Assembly (NCBI GenBank): GCA_902568425.1 | Contig: CACFQM010000002.1 | Span: 1-57,337, forward strand | Direction of reading: 5' to 3' | Length of the DNA stretch: 57,337 nt | Source: an uncultured Pelagibacteraceae bacterium | Lineage (GTDB): Bacteria; Pseudomonadota; Alphaproteobacteria; Pelagibacterales; Pelagibacteraceae | Shown: positions 33,949 through 42,402 of the stretch, piece after piece | Layout: the number at the start of each line of letters is the position of its first letter | Numbering within the stretch: position 1 is the stretch's first letter | Translations under genes and position numbers: made by a program | The notes under the pieces: model-generated | What the model was told of the DNA's origin: nothing | The model's database searches: none | Seen by the model: only the letters and a program-made list of their open reading frames with translations

Positions 33949-34734
33949 TTAAGATAAGAAGCCTATAAAGTAATTAAATAAAATTAAAATACTTAATATC
34001 AATATAGATATTTTTGATACATCCAAAGTGTCAATAATATAATGTTTTTTATGAGTTTTTTTAGTTATTTGTGCTTTTTTTAATTCTTTAAAAACGAAGT
34101 AAGTTCTAATAATTAAAATTAGTAAAACGATATCTGCAAAATAAGAACTTAAAATATTTGAAGATAAACTATAATTGTAAAGTCCGTGAAACATTACTGG
34201 TACGAAAAGAGCTAAAAAAATATTTAAGAAATTGTGTTTTTTTTCAAAAATTGAAAGTGTTATTAGAAAGCCCATCAGAATTCCACATAACGTATGCATT
34301 GGAACAGCTGAAAAGGCTCTAACAATTGCCATCGTAAATGAAGGTTCTTTGTAATATTTTAATACATAATCAATATTTTCAATTGCTGCGAAACCTAGTG
34401 AGGCTGCTACTCCATAAATTATAGCATCCATTGGTTCATCAAATTCATCGTGCCTAGCACAATAAAAAACTAATACTAGAAATTTAAAAAATTCTTCTAG
34501 AAAAGCAGCTCTTATAAAAGAGTCATAAAAAAAATAGGTTTCACCCCTAAAATTTTTTTGACCAAAATTATCTAAAACTGGAATTATATAATCAATTGCT
34601 AAAACAGTAGAACAGCCTAAAATGAAAGTTAAAAAAACTACACCTTTTGGCTCAGGAAATTTATCTTTTTTGTAAATATATATTAAAATTAAAATTACTG
34701 GTAGTAGAGCTGAACATATGTAAAGAAAATACAT
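33949..34734 (-). CDS. PrsW family glutamic-type intramembrane protease-like protein
   Basis: 261-residue protein with seven or eight hydrophobic segments. The PrsW signature is recognisable: FLEEFFKFLVLVFYC with the paired glutamates, then DEPMDAIIYGVAASLGFAAIENI with the second Glu/Asn, and AVPMHTLCGILMGF with a conserved histidine, then FHGLYNYSL. Bacillus PrsW cleaves an anti-sigma factor; here the target is unknown. It is preceded on the same strand by the DUF2167-like gene (15-base gap) and the pair may act together at the membrane. Confidence 0.83.
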   Translation of the reverse strand: MYFLYICSALLPVILILIYIYKKDKFPEPKGVVFLTFILGCSTVLAIDYIIPVLDNFGQKNFRGETYFFYDSFIRAAFLEEFFKFLVLVFYCARHDEFDEPMDAIIYGVAASLGFAAIENIDYVLKYYKEPSFTMAIVRAFSAVPMHTLCGILMGFLITLSIFEKKHNFLNIFLALFVPVMFHGLYNYSLSSNILSSYFADIVLLILIIRTYFVFKELKKAQITKKTHKKHYIIDTLDVSKISILILSILILFNYFIGFLS

Positions 34735-34749
34735 ATTTTATATAATAAT

Positions 34750-35664
34750 TTATTTTCTTCTTTTTGGTTTGGATTTATTTTTTTTTCCAACAAATGAAAA
34801 TAGTAGAAGAAAAGGAGCTAAAAGAATCCACCAGAATTTAGCTAGTAAAGGTAGAAACTTTGCGAATGCTCCTGCTTTGGCTAAAGCCTTAACTCCAAGA
34901 CTTCCAGCAACCAAACCGCCAAGACCAACTGCGGCTATCCTATCTCCTGATTTATAATCTGAATGCTTACTTCCATCACCAAATAAAACACTTTCCCCAA
35001 ATTCTTTTGAAAACTTAGCGGTATCTAATAAGTTAGTATCTTTATTTATATTTACTACATAAGAATTATCAATATGACCTCTTCTACCAAGAGCTATACT
35101 TCTATTTTCCATTGTTTTTCCTCCATCACTCCAAGAAACCTCATAAGAATAAAAAACAAGTTTACTTTTTTCATCAAAAGTAGGTTTATAAATCCATTTG
35201 ATGTCCGTTGTATAAGATAATCCTTGTGATTTTAAATACTCTTCATTTAATTTTGCAATTTTTTTCATCTCATCCATTAAATCTTGACTTTTAACTTTTT
35301 TCCAATCATCAATTTTTACGTAACCATTATCGGCATATTCAACAAAAATATTATATCCATCACCTTTAATATATAACACTGTGTTTTCGTCTGCTGGTAT
35401 ACCCCAAGCCCAGTAACTAAATTGATTGATGTCATTAAAATTATTAAGAAAAATCTCATTAGCTATAATATGTATTTCGGCATTTGCCTTTTTAATTTTA
35501 TAAAAAAATTCTTTTGGCTCACTTAAATTTTGCCAATTTAATGTTTCTATCTGTGATCTAAATTTTTCTATATCTTCGATTTTTTTCTTGTCTAAAGATA
35601 ATAAGTTAGTATTGAAAAAAAATAAAAATATAATAACTAAGTAATAGTTTATTTTTATTTTCAC
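34750..35664 (-). CDS. DUF2167-like exported membrane-anchored protein
   Basis: 304 residues with an N-terminal signal or anchor (about 9-22). The soluble part carries WAWGIPADENTVLYIKGDGYNIFVEYADNGYVKIDDW and a strand-rich SYEVSWSDGGKTMENRSIALGRRG region. The C-terminal SGDRIAAVGLGGLVAGSLGVKALAKAGAFAKFLPLLAKFW followed by a hydrophobic helix and a lysine-rich tail matches the DUF2167 family, which is of unknown function. It overlaps the upstream 85-residue gene by four bases. Confidence 0.75.
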   Translation of the reverse strand: MKIKINYYLVIIFLFFFNTNLLSLDKKKIEDIEKFRSQIETLNWQNLSEPKEFFYKIKKANAEIHIIANEIFLNNFNDINQFSYWAWGIPADENTVLYIKGDGYNIFVEYADNGYVKIDDWKKVKSQDLMDEMKKIAKLNEEYLKSQGLSYTTDIKWIYKPTFDEKSKLVFYSYEVSWSDGGKTMENRSIALGRRGHIDNSYVVNINKDTNLLDTAKFSKEFGESVLFGDGSKHSDYKSGDRIAAVGLGGLVAGSLGVKALAKAGAFAKFLPLLAKFWWILLAPFLLLFSFVGKKNKSKPKRRK

Positions 35665-35918
35665 TTACTCTTTTTTGTTTTTTTTCTTGATTTTGTTCGA
35701 TACTGTTCTGGCAATGTATCATCCTCGGATTGTCTTAAACCTGCACCACCTGACTCACCTAATTTTTGAATAACAAAACCTATACCACCTAAAATAATCG
35801 GAGAAAAACGAGAAGCTTCTCCTAAAAAGTAAGTCAAATTATAACCTAACCAGGACGAAACAAAATCTATAATTGCTGCAGCATAAAATATTAAAGCAAT
35901 AAATTCCATTATATTCAA
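35661..35918 (-). CDS. Hypothetical small membrane protein upstream of the DUF2167-like gene
   Basis: 85 residues with a hydrophobic segment at about 5-28 and a second near 40-52, then a polar, basic C-terminal tail (RTKSRKKTKKSK). No family recognised. Its stop overlaps the start of the DUF2167-like gene (four-base overlap), so the two are coupled. It is the first gene of a three-gene minus-strand set ending in the PrsW-like gene and is divergent from the DNA methyltransferase at 36002. Confidence 0.55.
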   Translation of the reverse strand: MNIMEFIALIFYAAAIIDFVSSWLGYNLTYFLGEASRFSPIILGGIGFVIQKLGESGGAGLRQSEDDTLPEQYRTKSRKKTKKSK

Positions 35919-36001
35919 TTAAAATTGATTTTTAATTGTTTGTCTACAACAAATAAAAGCTGTGAATGTTGTGAAATTATACAACTAATTTAAGAAATTA
36001 C

Positions 36002-37012
36002 ATGGTATCATATAAAATGGTACAAAATAAATTTAATATTTCATTTATTACAAAAAAATTCAAAAAATCAAATAACTACAATGCATCTGCTGATTTAATG
36101 ATGTTAGAGGGTGATACGCTGAAAGTAATTAAAAAAATTCCAAATAAAAAAGTTAAATTAATAATCACCTCTCCACCATATAATTTAGAAAAGGAGTATG
36201 AAAAAAAACAATCTCTTGAAGATTATCTAAATAAAATGTCTCCATATATTAAAGAGTTTTATAGAGTTTTAAAAAACGATGGTTCAATATGCTGGCAAGT
36301 TGGTAGTTATGTAAATAAATCAGAAGTATTTCCCCTAGATATATTTTATTATAAAATGTTTAAAGCGTCAGGTTTTAAATTAAGAAATAGAATTATTTGG
36401 CATTTTAACCACGGGCTTCACTCTAGCAAAAGATTATCTGGCAGATATGAAACTTTGTTATGGTTTACAAAATCAGATAATTATACTTTTAATTTGGATA
36501 AAATTAGAGTTCCTTCAAAATATCCTGGAAAAAGAAAGAAAAATTATATTGCAAAAAATAAAAAAGTTTCTGGGAAACCTTCGGGGAACCCTCTTGGAAA
36601 AAATCCATCCGATTATTGGGAAATCATGACAAATGAATGGGAATTAGGTTTTTGGGACATACCCAATGTTAAAGCTCATCATCCTGAGAAAACATTACAT
36701 CCTTGTCAATTTCCAATAGAATTAGTTGAAAGATGTATTTTTGGTTTTACAAACGAAAAAGATTTGGTTTTAGATCCTTATTCGGGCACTGGCTCAGCAA
36801 TATTAGCTGCACTTAAAAATAATAGAAGATCTATTGGCTGCGAAATAAAAAAAAAATATATAAAGATTGCATTAGACAGAGTTAAAAAGTTAGAGGAAGG
36901 TAAACTGCCTTATAGGAAATTTGGCAAACCCATTCATATTCCATCAGGTAAAGAAAAGGTTGCTCAAATACCAAGGGAATGGGTGAAAAAAAATTATAAT
37001 TTCAATTTTTAA
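36002..37012 (+). CDS. Site-specific DNA methyltransferase, beta-class, SPPY motif (N4-cytosine or N6-adenine)
   Basis: 336-residue DNA methylase of the N6_N4_Mtase family. Catalytic motif IV is SPPYNL at 57-62, and the SAM-binding motif I, DPYSGTGSAILAA, comes later at 258-270, the beta-class order. Between them are RIIWHFNHGLH, SGRYETLLWFTKSD (motif VII-VIII region), a lysine-rich probable recognition region around 165-210, and motif X as HPEKTLHPCQFPIELVERCI. SPPY is most frequent in N4-cytosine enzymes but not exclusive. No ribosome site favours the ATG at 36002 over the one at 36017. It faces a nuclease operon and may be its protective or marking partner. Confidence 0.88.
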   Translation: MVSYKMVQNKFNISFITKKFKKSNNYNASADLMMLEGDTLKVIKKIPNKKVKLIITSPPYNLEKEYEKKQSLEDYLNKMSPYIKEFYRVLKNDGSICWQVGSYVNKSEVFPLDIFYYKMFKASGFKLRNRIIWHFNHGLHSSKRLSGRYETLLWFTKSDNYTFNLDKIRVPSKYPGKRKKNYIAKNKKVSGKPSGNPLGKNPSDYWEIMTNEWELGFWDIPNVKAHHPEKTLHPCQFPIELVERCIFGFTNEKDLVLDPYSGTGSAILAALKNNRRSIGCEIKKKYIKIALDRVKKLEEGKLPYRKFGKPIHIPSGKEKVAQIPREWVKKNYNFNF

Positions 37013-37023
37013 TTCACCTTGTT

Positions 37024-37539
37024 TTACCACGTATCATTTGATTTATTCAAATCACTTCTTGATAATAATCGATTTTTAGAAATTTTTTCTCGATTATTTT
37101 CTCTATATTTTTTTTGCATTGCTTTAACTTTTTCTGGATTATTTTCTATCCATTTTTTGTAAGAAGCTTTAATTTTTTCTTTATTATTTTCTCTCCATTT
37201 TTTTTCCATTTCTTTAACTTTTTCTTTATTATTTTCTCTCCATTTTTTTTCCATTGCTTTAACTTTTTCTGGATTATTTTCTCTATATTTTTTTTGAGAT
37301 ATTTTCGTTTTTTCTGGGTTATTTTCTCTATATCTTTTGTACATTGCTTTAACTTTTTCTGGATTATTTTCTCTCCATTTTTTGTTAGAAGCTTTTATTT
37401 TTTCTTTATTATTTTCTCTCCATTTTTTTTGCATTGCTTTAACTTTTTCTGGATTATTTTCTCTATATTTTTTTTGATAAGCTTTAATTTTTTCTCTTTG
37501 TTGTGTTTTTTTTTGCTTTAAAATTGTATTTTCAATCAT
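37024..37539 (-). CDS. Fifteen-residue-repeat, highly charged helical protein
   Basis: 171 residues, of which 20-154 are nine tandem 15-residue units of the type KKWRENNPEKVKAMQ (variations: Pro/Lys after Asn-Asn, Trp/Tyr in the third position). Charge is very high and the sequence is predicted helical by eye. Similar NNPEK-type repeats occur in phage, giant-virus and HNH-endonuclease-associated proteins, where function is unclear; nucleic-acid contact is a guess. The start overlaps the stop of the DUF3883-like nuclease gene (ATGA), making it the last gene of the operon. The short C-terminal tail is non-repetitive. Confidence 0.7.
   Translation of the reverse strand: MIENTILKQKKTQQREKIKAYQKKYRENNPEKVKAMQKKWRENNKEKIKASNKKWRENNPEKVKAMYKRYRENNPEKTKISQKKYRENNPEKVKAMEKKWRENNKEKVKEMEKKWRENNKEKIKASYKKWIENNPEKVKAMQKKYRENNREKISKNRLLSRSDLNKSNDTW
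37078..37482 (-). repeat. Nine-unit 45-bp tandem repeat inside a gene
   Basis: 405 bp made of nine 45-bp units with few mismatches, encoding the 15-residue repeats of the protein at 37024-37539. Unit length is a multiple of three, so unit gain or loss keeps the frame. On the plus strand each unit reads as T-rich sequence with a TTATTTTCTCT core. Confidence 0.92.
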
Positions 37540-38345
37540 GGTCTTACTTTAATATTTGTCCATTCGGCATTATCTGAGTCTTTAATGCTAAATCTTTTGC
37601 TAATTAAATATTCATAATTTAAAATTTTTGGTTCCTTTTTATCTTGTATCCAAACATGTATAAAATAACTGGTTTTTTTTTCTAACAAAGTATTCCACTC
37701 GTTCCTAGATAAATAAAAAAGACCGTCCTCTTTTCCAGAAGCCTTGGCTTCAATAAAAATTATGTTCATTTTTTCATCATATGACTTGATATCATAACCT
37801 AATAAATTGTTATCAAGACTAACCCAAATAGGTTTTTTGTTTGATTTAAATTTCATTAATTTTTTTAACTCATATTCAAAACTCTTTTTTTCACCATCTC
37901 TTCCTTGATAAAGTTTTGCATCATTATTTCTCTTTCTAACAAATTGTGTTAGTTCATCCCACCACTCCATAATTAATTGTGACTCTTGACTGTCATCTAT
38001 AACTTTGAAAAGTTCAGCTTCATTAAAAAGTTGAATGATATTATCATTGATGTAGTCTTTAAAAATATCCCTACCCTTTGTAATATGAAAAATATAACCA
38101 GGTGTATTTTTAATAAAAAAACTTTTAAGGATTTTCCTCAATGTATTTTTTCTGTTATCCTCTAAACGTGAAAACTCTTGTATTAATTCTTCACCTAAAG
38201 TATTAATTATTTTTTGTCCTTCAGTGTAATCTAAATTTGCATTTACACTTTCTAAAAAAGTCTTATTCTTATAGTTAAGAATATTTTTATTCTTTACAAT
38301 TTCGCAAGCAGCCTCGATAGCACTTTTACTTAAATGAATTATCAT
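37536..38345 (-). CDS. DUF3883-like protein with PD-(D/E)XK nuclease motif
   Basis: 269 residues. The C-terminal part (about 145-245) has the restriction-endonuclease-like pattern: FEYELKKLMKF with Glu157, then GYDIKSYD with Asp185 and IIFIEAKASG with Glu199 and Lys201, followed by FYLSRNEWNTLLEKKTSYFIHVW. That block closely fits the DUF3883 family, which is common in restriction and defence islands. The N-terminal 140 residues are helical and unrecognised. It starts directly after the SNF2 gene stop and overlaps the repeat-protein gene, so it is part of the six-gene operon. Confidence 0.78.
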   Translation of the reverse strand: MIIHLSKSAIEAACEIVKNKNILNYKNKTFLESVNANLDYTEGQKIINTLGEELIQEFSRLEDNRKNTLRKILKSFFIKNTPGYIFHITKGRDIFKDYINDNIIQLFNEAELFKVIDDSQESQLIMEWWDELTQFVRKRNNDAKLYQGRDGEKKSFEYELKKLMKFKSNKKPIWVSLDNNLLGYDIKSYDEKMNIIFIEAKASGKEDGLFYLSRNEWNTLLEKKTSYFIHVWIQDKKEPKILNYEYLISKRFSIKDSDNAEWTNIKVRP

Positions 38346-40205
38346 TTATTTTACAAAATAATTTACTATTTCTTCTAAGTCCTTTTGAGAAATGTTATTA
38401 TCAATAGGTGCCTCGCCTCTTGACTCATCAATTGACATTTGAGTTAAATCTGGATCATTTAAAAATCTTCCCATAGTATCAATTTTTGATTGCAAAGCAT
38501 TTGCTACTAAAATATCTATATTTTTTCCTACCGAAGCGGGTGTTTTACATTGAAGAATATAAATATTTTTTTGATCATTATTACCTAATCTGCAAATCCT
38601 ATCAATTGACTGTAAATACTGATCCGCCTGAAAACTTCTATCGATGTAGATTGCATTGTGACAAGCGTGATGTAAACTTATACCCTCAGCACACGAAGCG
38701 TAATTTGCAACTAAAGTCATACAGTCAGATTTAACATCTTTAAATTTTTTAATTTTATTTTTTCTAGTATTGAATTCGCTATCATCATCTCCCATATCAA
38801 CTCCTCCATGAATAAACTCAGCATTTAAATCTCTCAACAAATAGTGACCGATAAATTCTATGTTGTGTTTAAAATAACTCCATATGATTGTTTTTTTTCC
38901 TTCTTTGGCTAATTTTCGAGCAATTCTACAAGCCTCACGAATTTTAGCACTACCACCAGAGTTCTCTTCTTCGACAAGTGCTTGGTGAATACTGCTATCA
39001 ATATTATCTCCAAAAATTATGTTTCCCTCTTCCTCTTGTTTTCTAGTTACTAGTACAGGGTTACTGGATAGTTGAATTAACCGAATTATAGATCTTCGTA
39101 TTTCTTTAAATTTTTTATGGACGTTTATATTAGATTTTAAACTTGCAATAAATGGGTTTAAAACCCTTGTATAAAGATCTAACTGAGGTCTGGTCATATC
39201 GACATTGATAGGTTTTACAACTGTTTTTGGTAAATCAAGTTCTCTTTTAGTTGTTCTTACCCAAAACCTTCCTCCATCATAGTCGGGCCCTGGATATAAA
39301 AATTGATACTGCGTATTTATATCACCCAAATTATTTGGCGCCGGCGTACCAGTAAGTATATCCTTTCTCACAAAATTTAAACTATGTGATAAATTTAAAA
39401 CATTCTGTGATCTTTGTGCACCTTCACTCTTAATTTTATGACTTTCATCCAATACAAAGTGAACTTTATTAGCATATACAAAATTTGCTATTAGATATCC
39501 CATTGTTTCCAACTTTTCGTAATTTATAATAAAATTTTTTTTTCCAGATTGAATTTTCTTTTTAATTAACTCGTGACTACCAGTGAGCTCCACTAAACCT
39601 TCTTTTCGTAGTTCAGAATTCTCATCTAAACATTCTTCAAATCCATCTTCCCAACCAAGAAAAGCATTTTTAGGCGCTACAACAATCAAACTATTAATTG
39701 GATTATTCTTTAAATTTTTTAAAATTAGATGGGTAGCCAATGTTACAGCAGTTTTCCCAGAGCCTTGAACTGAAAAATTAGCACCATTCGAAAATTTAAG
39801 TAATGTTTTTAAATCTCTTACTTGATATTTGTTTAGTTTGATTTTATTGAAACCATATTCTTTTAATTTAGCTATATCATCAACTGTTATTTTGATTTTA
39901 TAGTCATCTGAATTAATTAGGTTTGAATTCTTTATTGTCTCTTCAATTTTTTGAAAAGCTTCTTTGCTATATGTTATTGAAAATTTTTTATGATCCCTTA
40001 AACGTTTAAGTTCAACTAGAATACTTAAAAGAGATATCCATTCAACTGTTATGCTATTATTAGTTTCGTCTTTTAATGCATTATTTTGATAATTAATTAA
40101 ATATCTTTTTAAATCACCCCAAACCTCATGTTTGAAATCTTCTGATTTAGAAATTTTAACAAAAAATTGACCATCGTTAAAAATCTGTTCAATGTGAATC
40201 TTCAT
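38346..40205 (-). CDS. SNF2/DEAD-type superfamily 2 ATPase
   Basis: 619-residue DNA translocase or helicase. Motif I is QGSGKTA near 147-153, motif Ia IVVAPKNAFLGW, motif II DESH at 253-256, motif III LTGTPAPNN at 284-292, and the second RecA lobe has IIWSYFKHNIEFI, FIHGG, a EGISLHHACHNAIYIDRSF motif V and QYLQSIDRICRLGN motif VI, as in SNF2 and RapA-like proteins. About 120 N-terminal residues precede the ATPase and may bind partners. It is located between ParB-like and nuclease genes, as DNA-scanning motors are in several restriction systems. Confidence 0.88.
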   Translation of the reverse strand: MKIHIEQIFNDGQFFVKISKSEDFKHEVWGDLKRYLINYQNNALKDETNNSITVEWISLLSILVELKRLRDHKKFSITYSKEAFQKIEETIKNSNLINSDDYKIKITVDDIAKLKEYGFNKIKLNKYQVRDLKTLLKFSNGANFSVQGSGKTAVTLATHLILKNLKNNPINSLIVVAPKNAFLGWEDGFEECLDENSELRKEGLVELTGSHELIKKKIQSGKKNFIINYEKLETMGYLIANFVYANKVHFVLDESHKIKSEGAQRSQNVLNLSHSLNFVRKDILTGTPAPNNLGDINTQYQFLYPGPDYDGGRFWVRTTKRELDLPKTVVKPINVDMTRPQLDLYTRVLNPFIASLKSNINVHKKFKEIRRSIIRLIQLSSNPVLVTRKQEEEGNIIFGDNIDSSIHQALVEEENSGGSAKIREACRIARKLAKEGKKTIIWSYFKHNIEFIGHYLLRDLNAEFIHGGVDMGDDDSEFNTRKNKIKKFKDVKSDCMTLVANYASCAEGISLHHACHNAIYIDRSFQADQYLQSIDRICRLGNNDQKNIYILQCKTPASVGKNIDILVANALQSKIDTMGRFLNDPDLTQMSIDESRGEAPIDNNISQKDLEEIVNYFVK

Positions 40206-40218
40206 GTATTTTTGAAAA

Positions 40219-41535
40219 TTATTTCAACTTTGAATTTATTATTTTTTCTGACTTAGTTACAATTTTTTCTAAAGTTTTTTTGATTTCTTTTCGATCTTTT
40301 TCCGGGTATTTCATGAAATTCATTGCCTCGATTTTACCCAATGCATCTGAAGCATATTTCTTTGCAGCAGAGAAATCTTTTTTTGTAGCAATATATTCTA
40401 CAGCTTTAGATATAATATCTTCATTCTTTTTTTTAATTGGGATTTGGTCCACTACTGTAATATCAATACCTTTAATACTGTCTTTTAAATCACTTAATGG
40501 ATCTTTTAATGAATCTGTCTCTTTTTTTTCTTTATTTTTAATATGATGGTGTTTTTTAAAAAACTCTACTGCATCACTTATGGCTGATTTTTTTTGTAAA
40601 GCACTTAGAACAGAATAATCCCTCGTATTAAAATTTCCTGAATTTAAAGCAACCATTCTTCCAGATTTTAGAATCCAATCTTTTTCTGCTGGCTTAACAC
40701 CGGCTTTATTTGCTCTATCAATAGTATCTTTCCAAATTTGTTCCTGATTTTTCACTAAACTATAATTTTTTTCATCTTTAAAATCTTCCTTAAGAGATTT
40801 TTCAACTAAAGTGATTAGCTCATACCAATTTTTAACACTTTGTTCAGGTCTTCCCATGTCTGCTGCTATCTGTTTAAATGGGATTCCAAGCTCTTCTTTT
40901 TCTTTCTTTATTTCTAAAGCAAGCGATATCCAGTCATATTCTTGTTTGAACTCTCTTTTGACTTGAATATTATTTTCAACTTGTTTGATCTGCTGATCAT
41001 TTAAATATTGCTCAACTATTGCGCAAGGAATGTGTTTAAATTTTTCATACTTTTTTGGATTTTCCGTATATATTTCTCTCACAGAGGCTAATCTTCTGTT
41101 TCCATTAATTACTATTCCATTGCTGTCAACTAATAAAGGTGAATCCTCTCTAAATTCTCCTTTTGTTTTAAGCTCATTAAAAATATTTGATTTTGATACT
41201 TTTGCTAAATCAACTAAAAATCTGTGTTGAACATTATGCTGCTTGTTATTTTCCAAACCATCTCTAAACCAATTATCTTTATGATTTTGTTCATTTATAT
41301 AAAAAGACTGTTCTGCTCTAGTTCTTCCATTATTAAGGTGATATATAGGTGCACCGATTGGTAAAAGAACAACTTTGCAATCAACCGTTTTACCTTTTAT
41401 TGGTACTGGATGTTTTCTTAAAACTTTTTTGTTTATATTATCTTTAATTATTCTTCTTCTCTTTTGCTTATCAAATACCTCTACTTTGTAATGATATTTT
41501 TTTGGTTGTTTTAGAACTATTTTGGTTTCACTCAT
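40219..41535 (-). CDS. ParB/Srx-fold protein with helix-turn-helix
   Basis: 438 residues. The ParB-type core is seen as PLLVDSNGIVINGNRRLASVREI at about 133-155 (the NGNRRL box corresponds to the nucleotide-binding GERR-like box of ParB), with an upstream RDGLENNKQHNVQHRFLVDLAK segment, and a KQIAADMGRPEQSVKNWYELI helix-turn-helix at about 221-241. The C-terminal 150 residues are charged and helical. ParB-fold proteins are CTPases or nucleases and occur in chromosome segregation, phages and DNA-modification systems (for example DpdB-type). There is no parA, so partitioning is unlikely. It belongs to the nuclease operon. Confidence 0.8.
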   Translation of the reverse strand: MSETKIVLKQPKKYHYKVEVFDKQKRRRIIKDNINKKVLRKHPVPIKGKTVDCKVVLLPIGAPIYHLNNGRTRAEQSFYINEQNHKDNWFRDGLENNKQHNVQHRFLVDLAKVSKSNIFNELKTKGEFREDSPLLVDSNGIVINGNRRLASVREIYTENPKKYEKFKHIPCAIVEQYLNDQQIKQVENNIQVKREFKQEYDWISLALEIKKEKEELGIPFKQIAADMGRPEQSVKNWYELITLVEKSLKEDFKDEKNYSLVKNQEQIWKDTIDRANKAGVKPAEKDWILKSGRMVALNSGNFNTRDYSVLSALQKKSAISDAVEFFKKHHHIKNKEKKETDSLKDPLSDLKDSIKGIDITVVDQIPIKKKNEDIISKAVEYIATKKDFSAAKKYASDALGKIEAMNFMKYPEKDRKEIKKTLEKIVTKSEKIINSKLK

Positions 41536-41538
41536 AAT

Positions 41539-42402
41539 TTAAATACTAGGTTTATTTACTTTCTTTTTCAATTTTTTTTTATCGTAAAAAAACCTATGCA
41601 TTCCACAATTCTTTGCTCCGCAATCTGATGGTGGTTCCGGAGGATCATTTTTTTCTAACATATCGATATGATCTGTTATCATTTTTAAAAATCTTTGCAT
41701 ATCAATAGGAATTTTGTAAAAACGATATGAAAAAGAGACACCAATTTGATCTCCCCCGTTTGTAAGAGGCGCAGAATATTCGGGATACACAAACACAAGA
41801 CCAAGTAATTTTATATTTTTAATTGTTAAATTTTTTGCTTCAAGTTCTTTTTTATAAACACCCTTATCTATCGTAAAAAGTAAAGGAGTTTTTTTAAATA
41901 TTTTCTTATACCAAATTTTATATTCTTTTCTTAAAAAATCTTTATTAATTTCTAAATTCTCATAAAGCATTGCGTAGGCGTGAAGTTGTGGTGTATATTC
42001 AGTAATCTTTTTATCTAAATCTTTATCTTTAAAAGAATAATCTTTTGTATCATTTTTTTTAAATTTTGAAGTTTTGTAATCTATAATTCCAGATGTCCCA
42101 TCATCAAATTTAATAATACCATCACCTTTACCTCTAATTCTAAATTCCCTTCCCTTAAGATCTAGAAATTTAATTGAAGAAAAAGTTCTAGAGCCTGGAT
42201 CTATTATTTTTCCTTTTGGTATTCCATCTATGGCCTTTGTGCCCTGTTTTATAAAAAATTCTTTTTCTTTGTTATCTAAAGTTTGTGTTACACCTACAGG
42301 TACTCCCCGATTCTCTAAATTATAGTGGTGTTTGAGATATTCACAATGATTGCACTTATACGACAAGGCGCTAGGCGAAATTATGTAAACTTTATTTTTC
42401 AT
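41539..42402 (-). CDS. RecB/Cas4-like PD-(D/E)XK nuclease with four cysteines
   Basis: 287 residues. The nuclease core is GKGDGIIKFDDGTSGIIDYKTSKF with Asp94, Asp108 and Lys110, then the QLHAYAMLYE helix with Gln139 and Tyr143. A SPSALSYKCNHCEYLKHHYN start gives Cys17/Cys20, and DCGAKNCGMHRFF near the end gives Cys261/Cys266. Two N-terminal and two C-terminal cysteines flanking a RecB-type core suggest a [4Fe-4S] cluster as in Cas4 and AddB, though the spacing differs. The gene overlaps the upstream 68-residue gene by 11 bases and lies three bases before the ParB-like gene. No cas1 or cas2 or CRISPR is present. Confidence 0.82.
   Translation of the reverse strand: MKNKVYIISPSALSYKCNHCEYLKHHYNLENRGVPVGVTQTLDNKEKEFFIKQGTKAIDGIPKGKIIDPGSRTFSSIKFLDLKGREFRIRGKGDGIIKFDDGTSGIIDYKTSKFKKNDTKDYSFKDKDLDKKITEYTPQLHAYAMLYENLEINKDFLRKEYKIWYKKIFKKTPLLFTIDKGVYKKELEAKNLTIKNIKLLGLVFVYPEYSAPLTNGGDQIGVSFSYRFYKIPIDMQRFLKMITDHIDMLEKNDPPEPPSDCGAKNCGMHRFFYDKKKLKKKVNKPSI

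Noticed and set aside
37114-37521. 135-codon plus-strand frame made of repeated Phe-rich segments opposite the repeat gene
   Set aside because: It is the mirror of the 45-bp tandem repeat; composition (mostly Phe and Ile) is not protein-like and the minus-strand frame is coupled to the nuclease gene.
40219-41535. Plasmid or chromosome partition locus
   Set aside because: ParB-fold protein has no ParA partner and no obvious parS array; neighbours are nucleases and a motor.
41539-42402. CRISPR-associated Cas4
   Set aside because: No cas1, cas2, other cas genes or direct-repeat array in the window; better described as a RecB/Cas4-like nuclease of the local operon.
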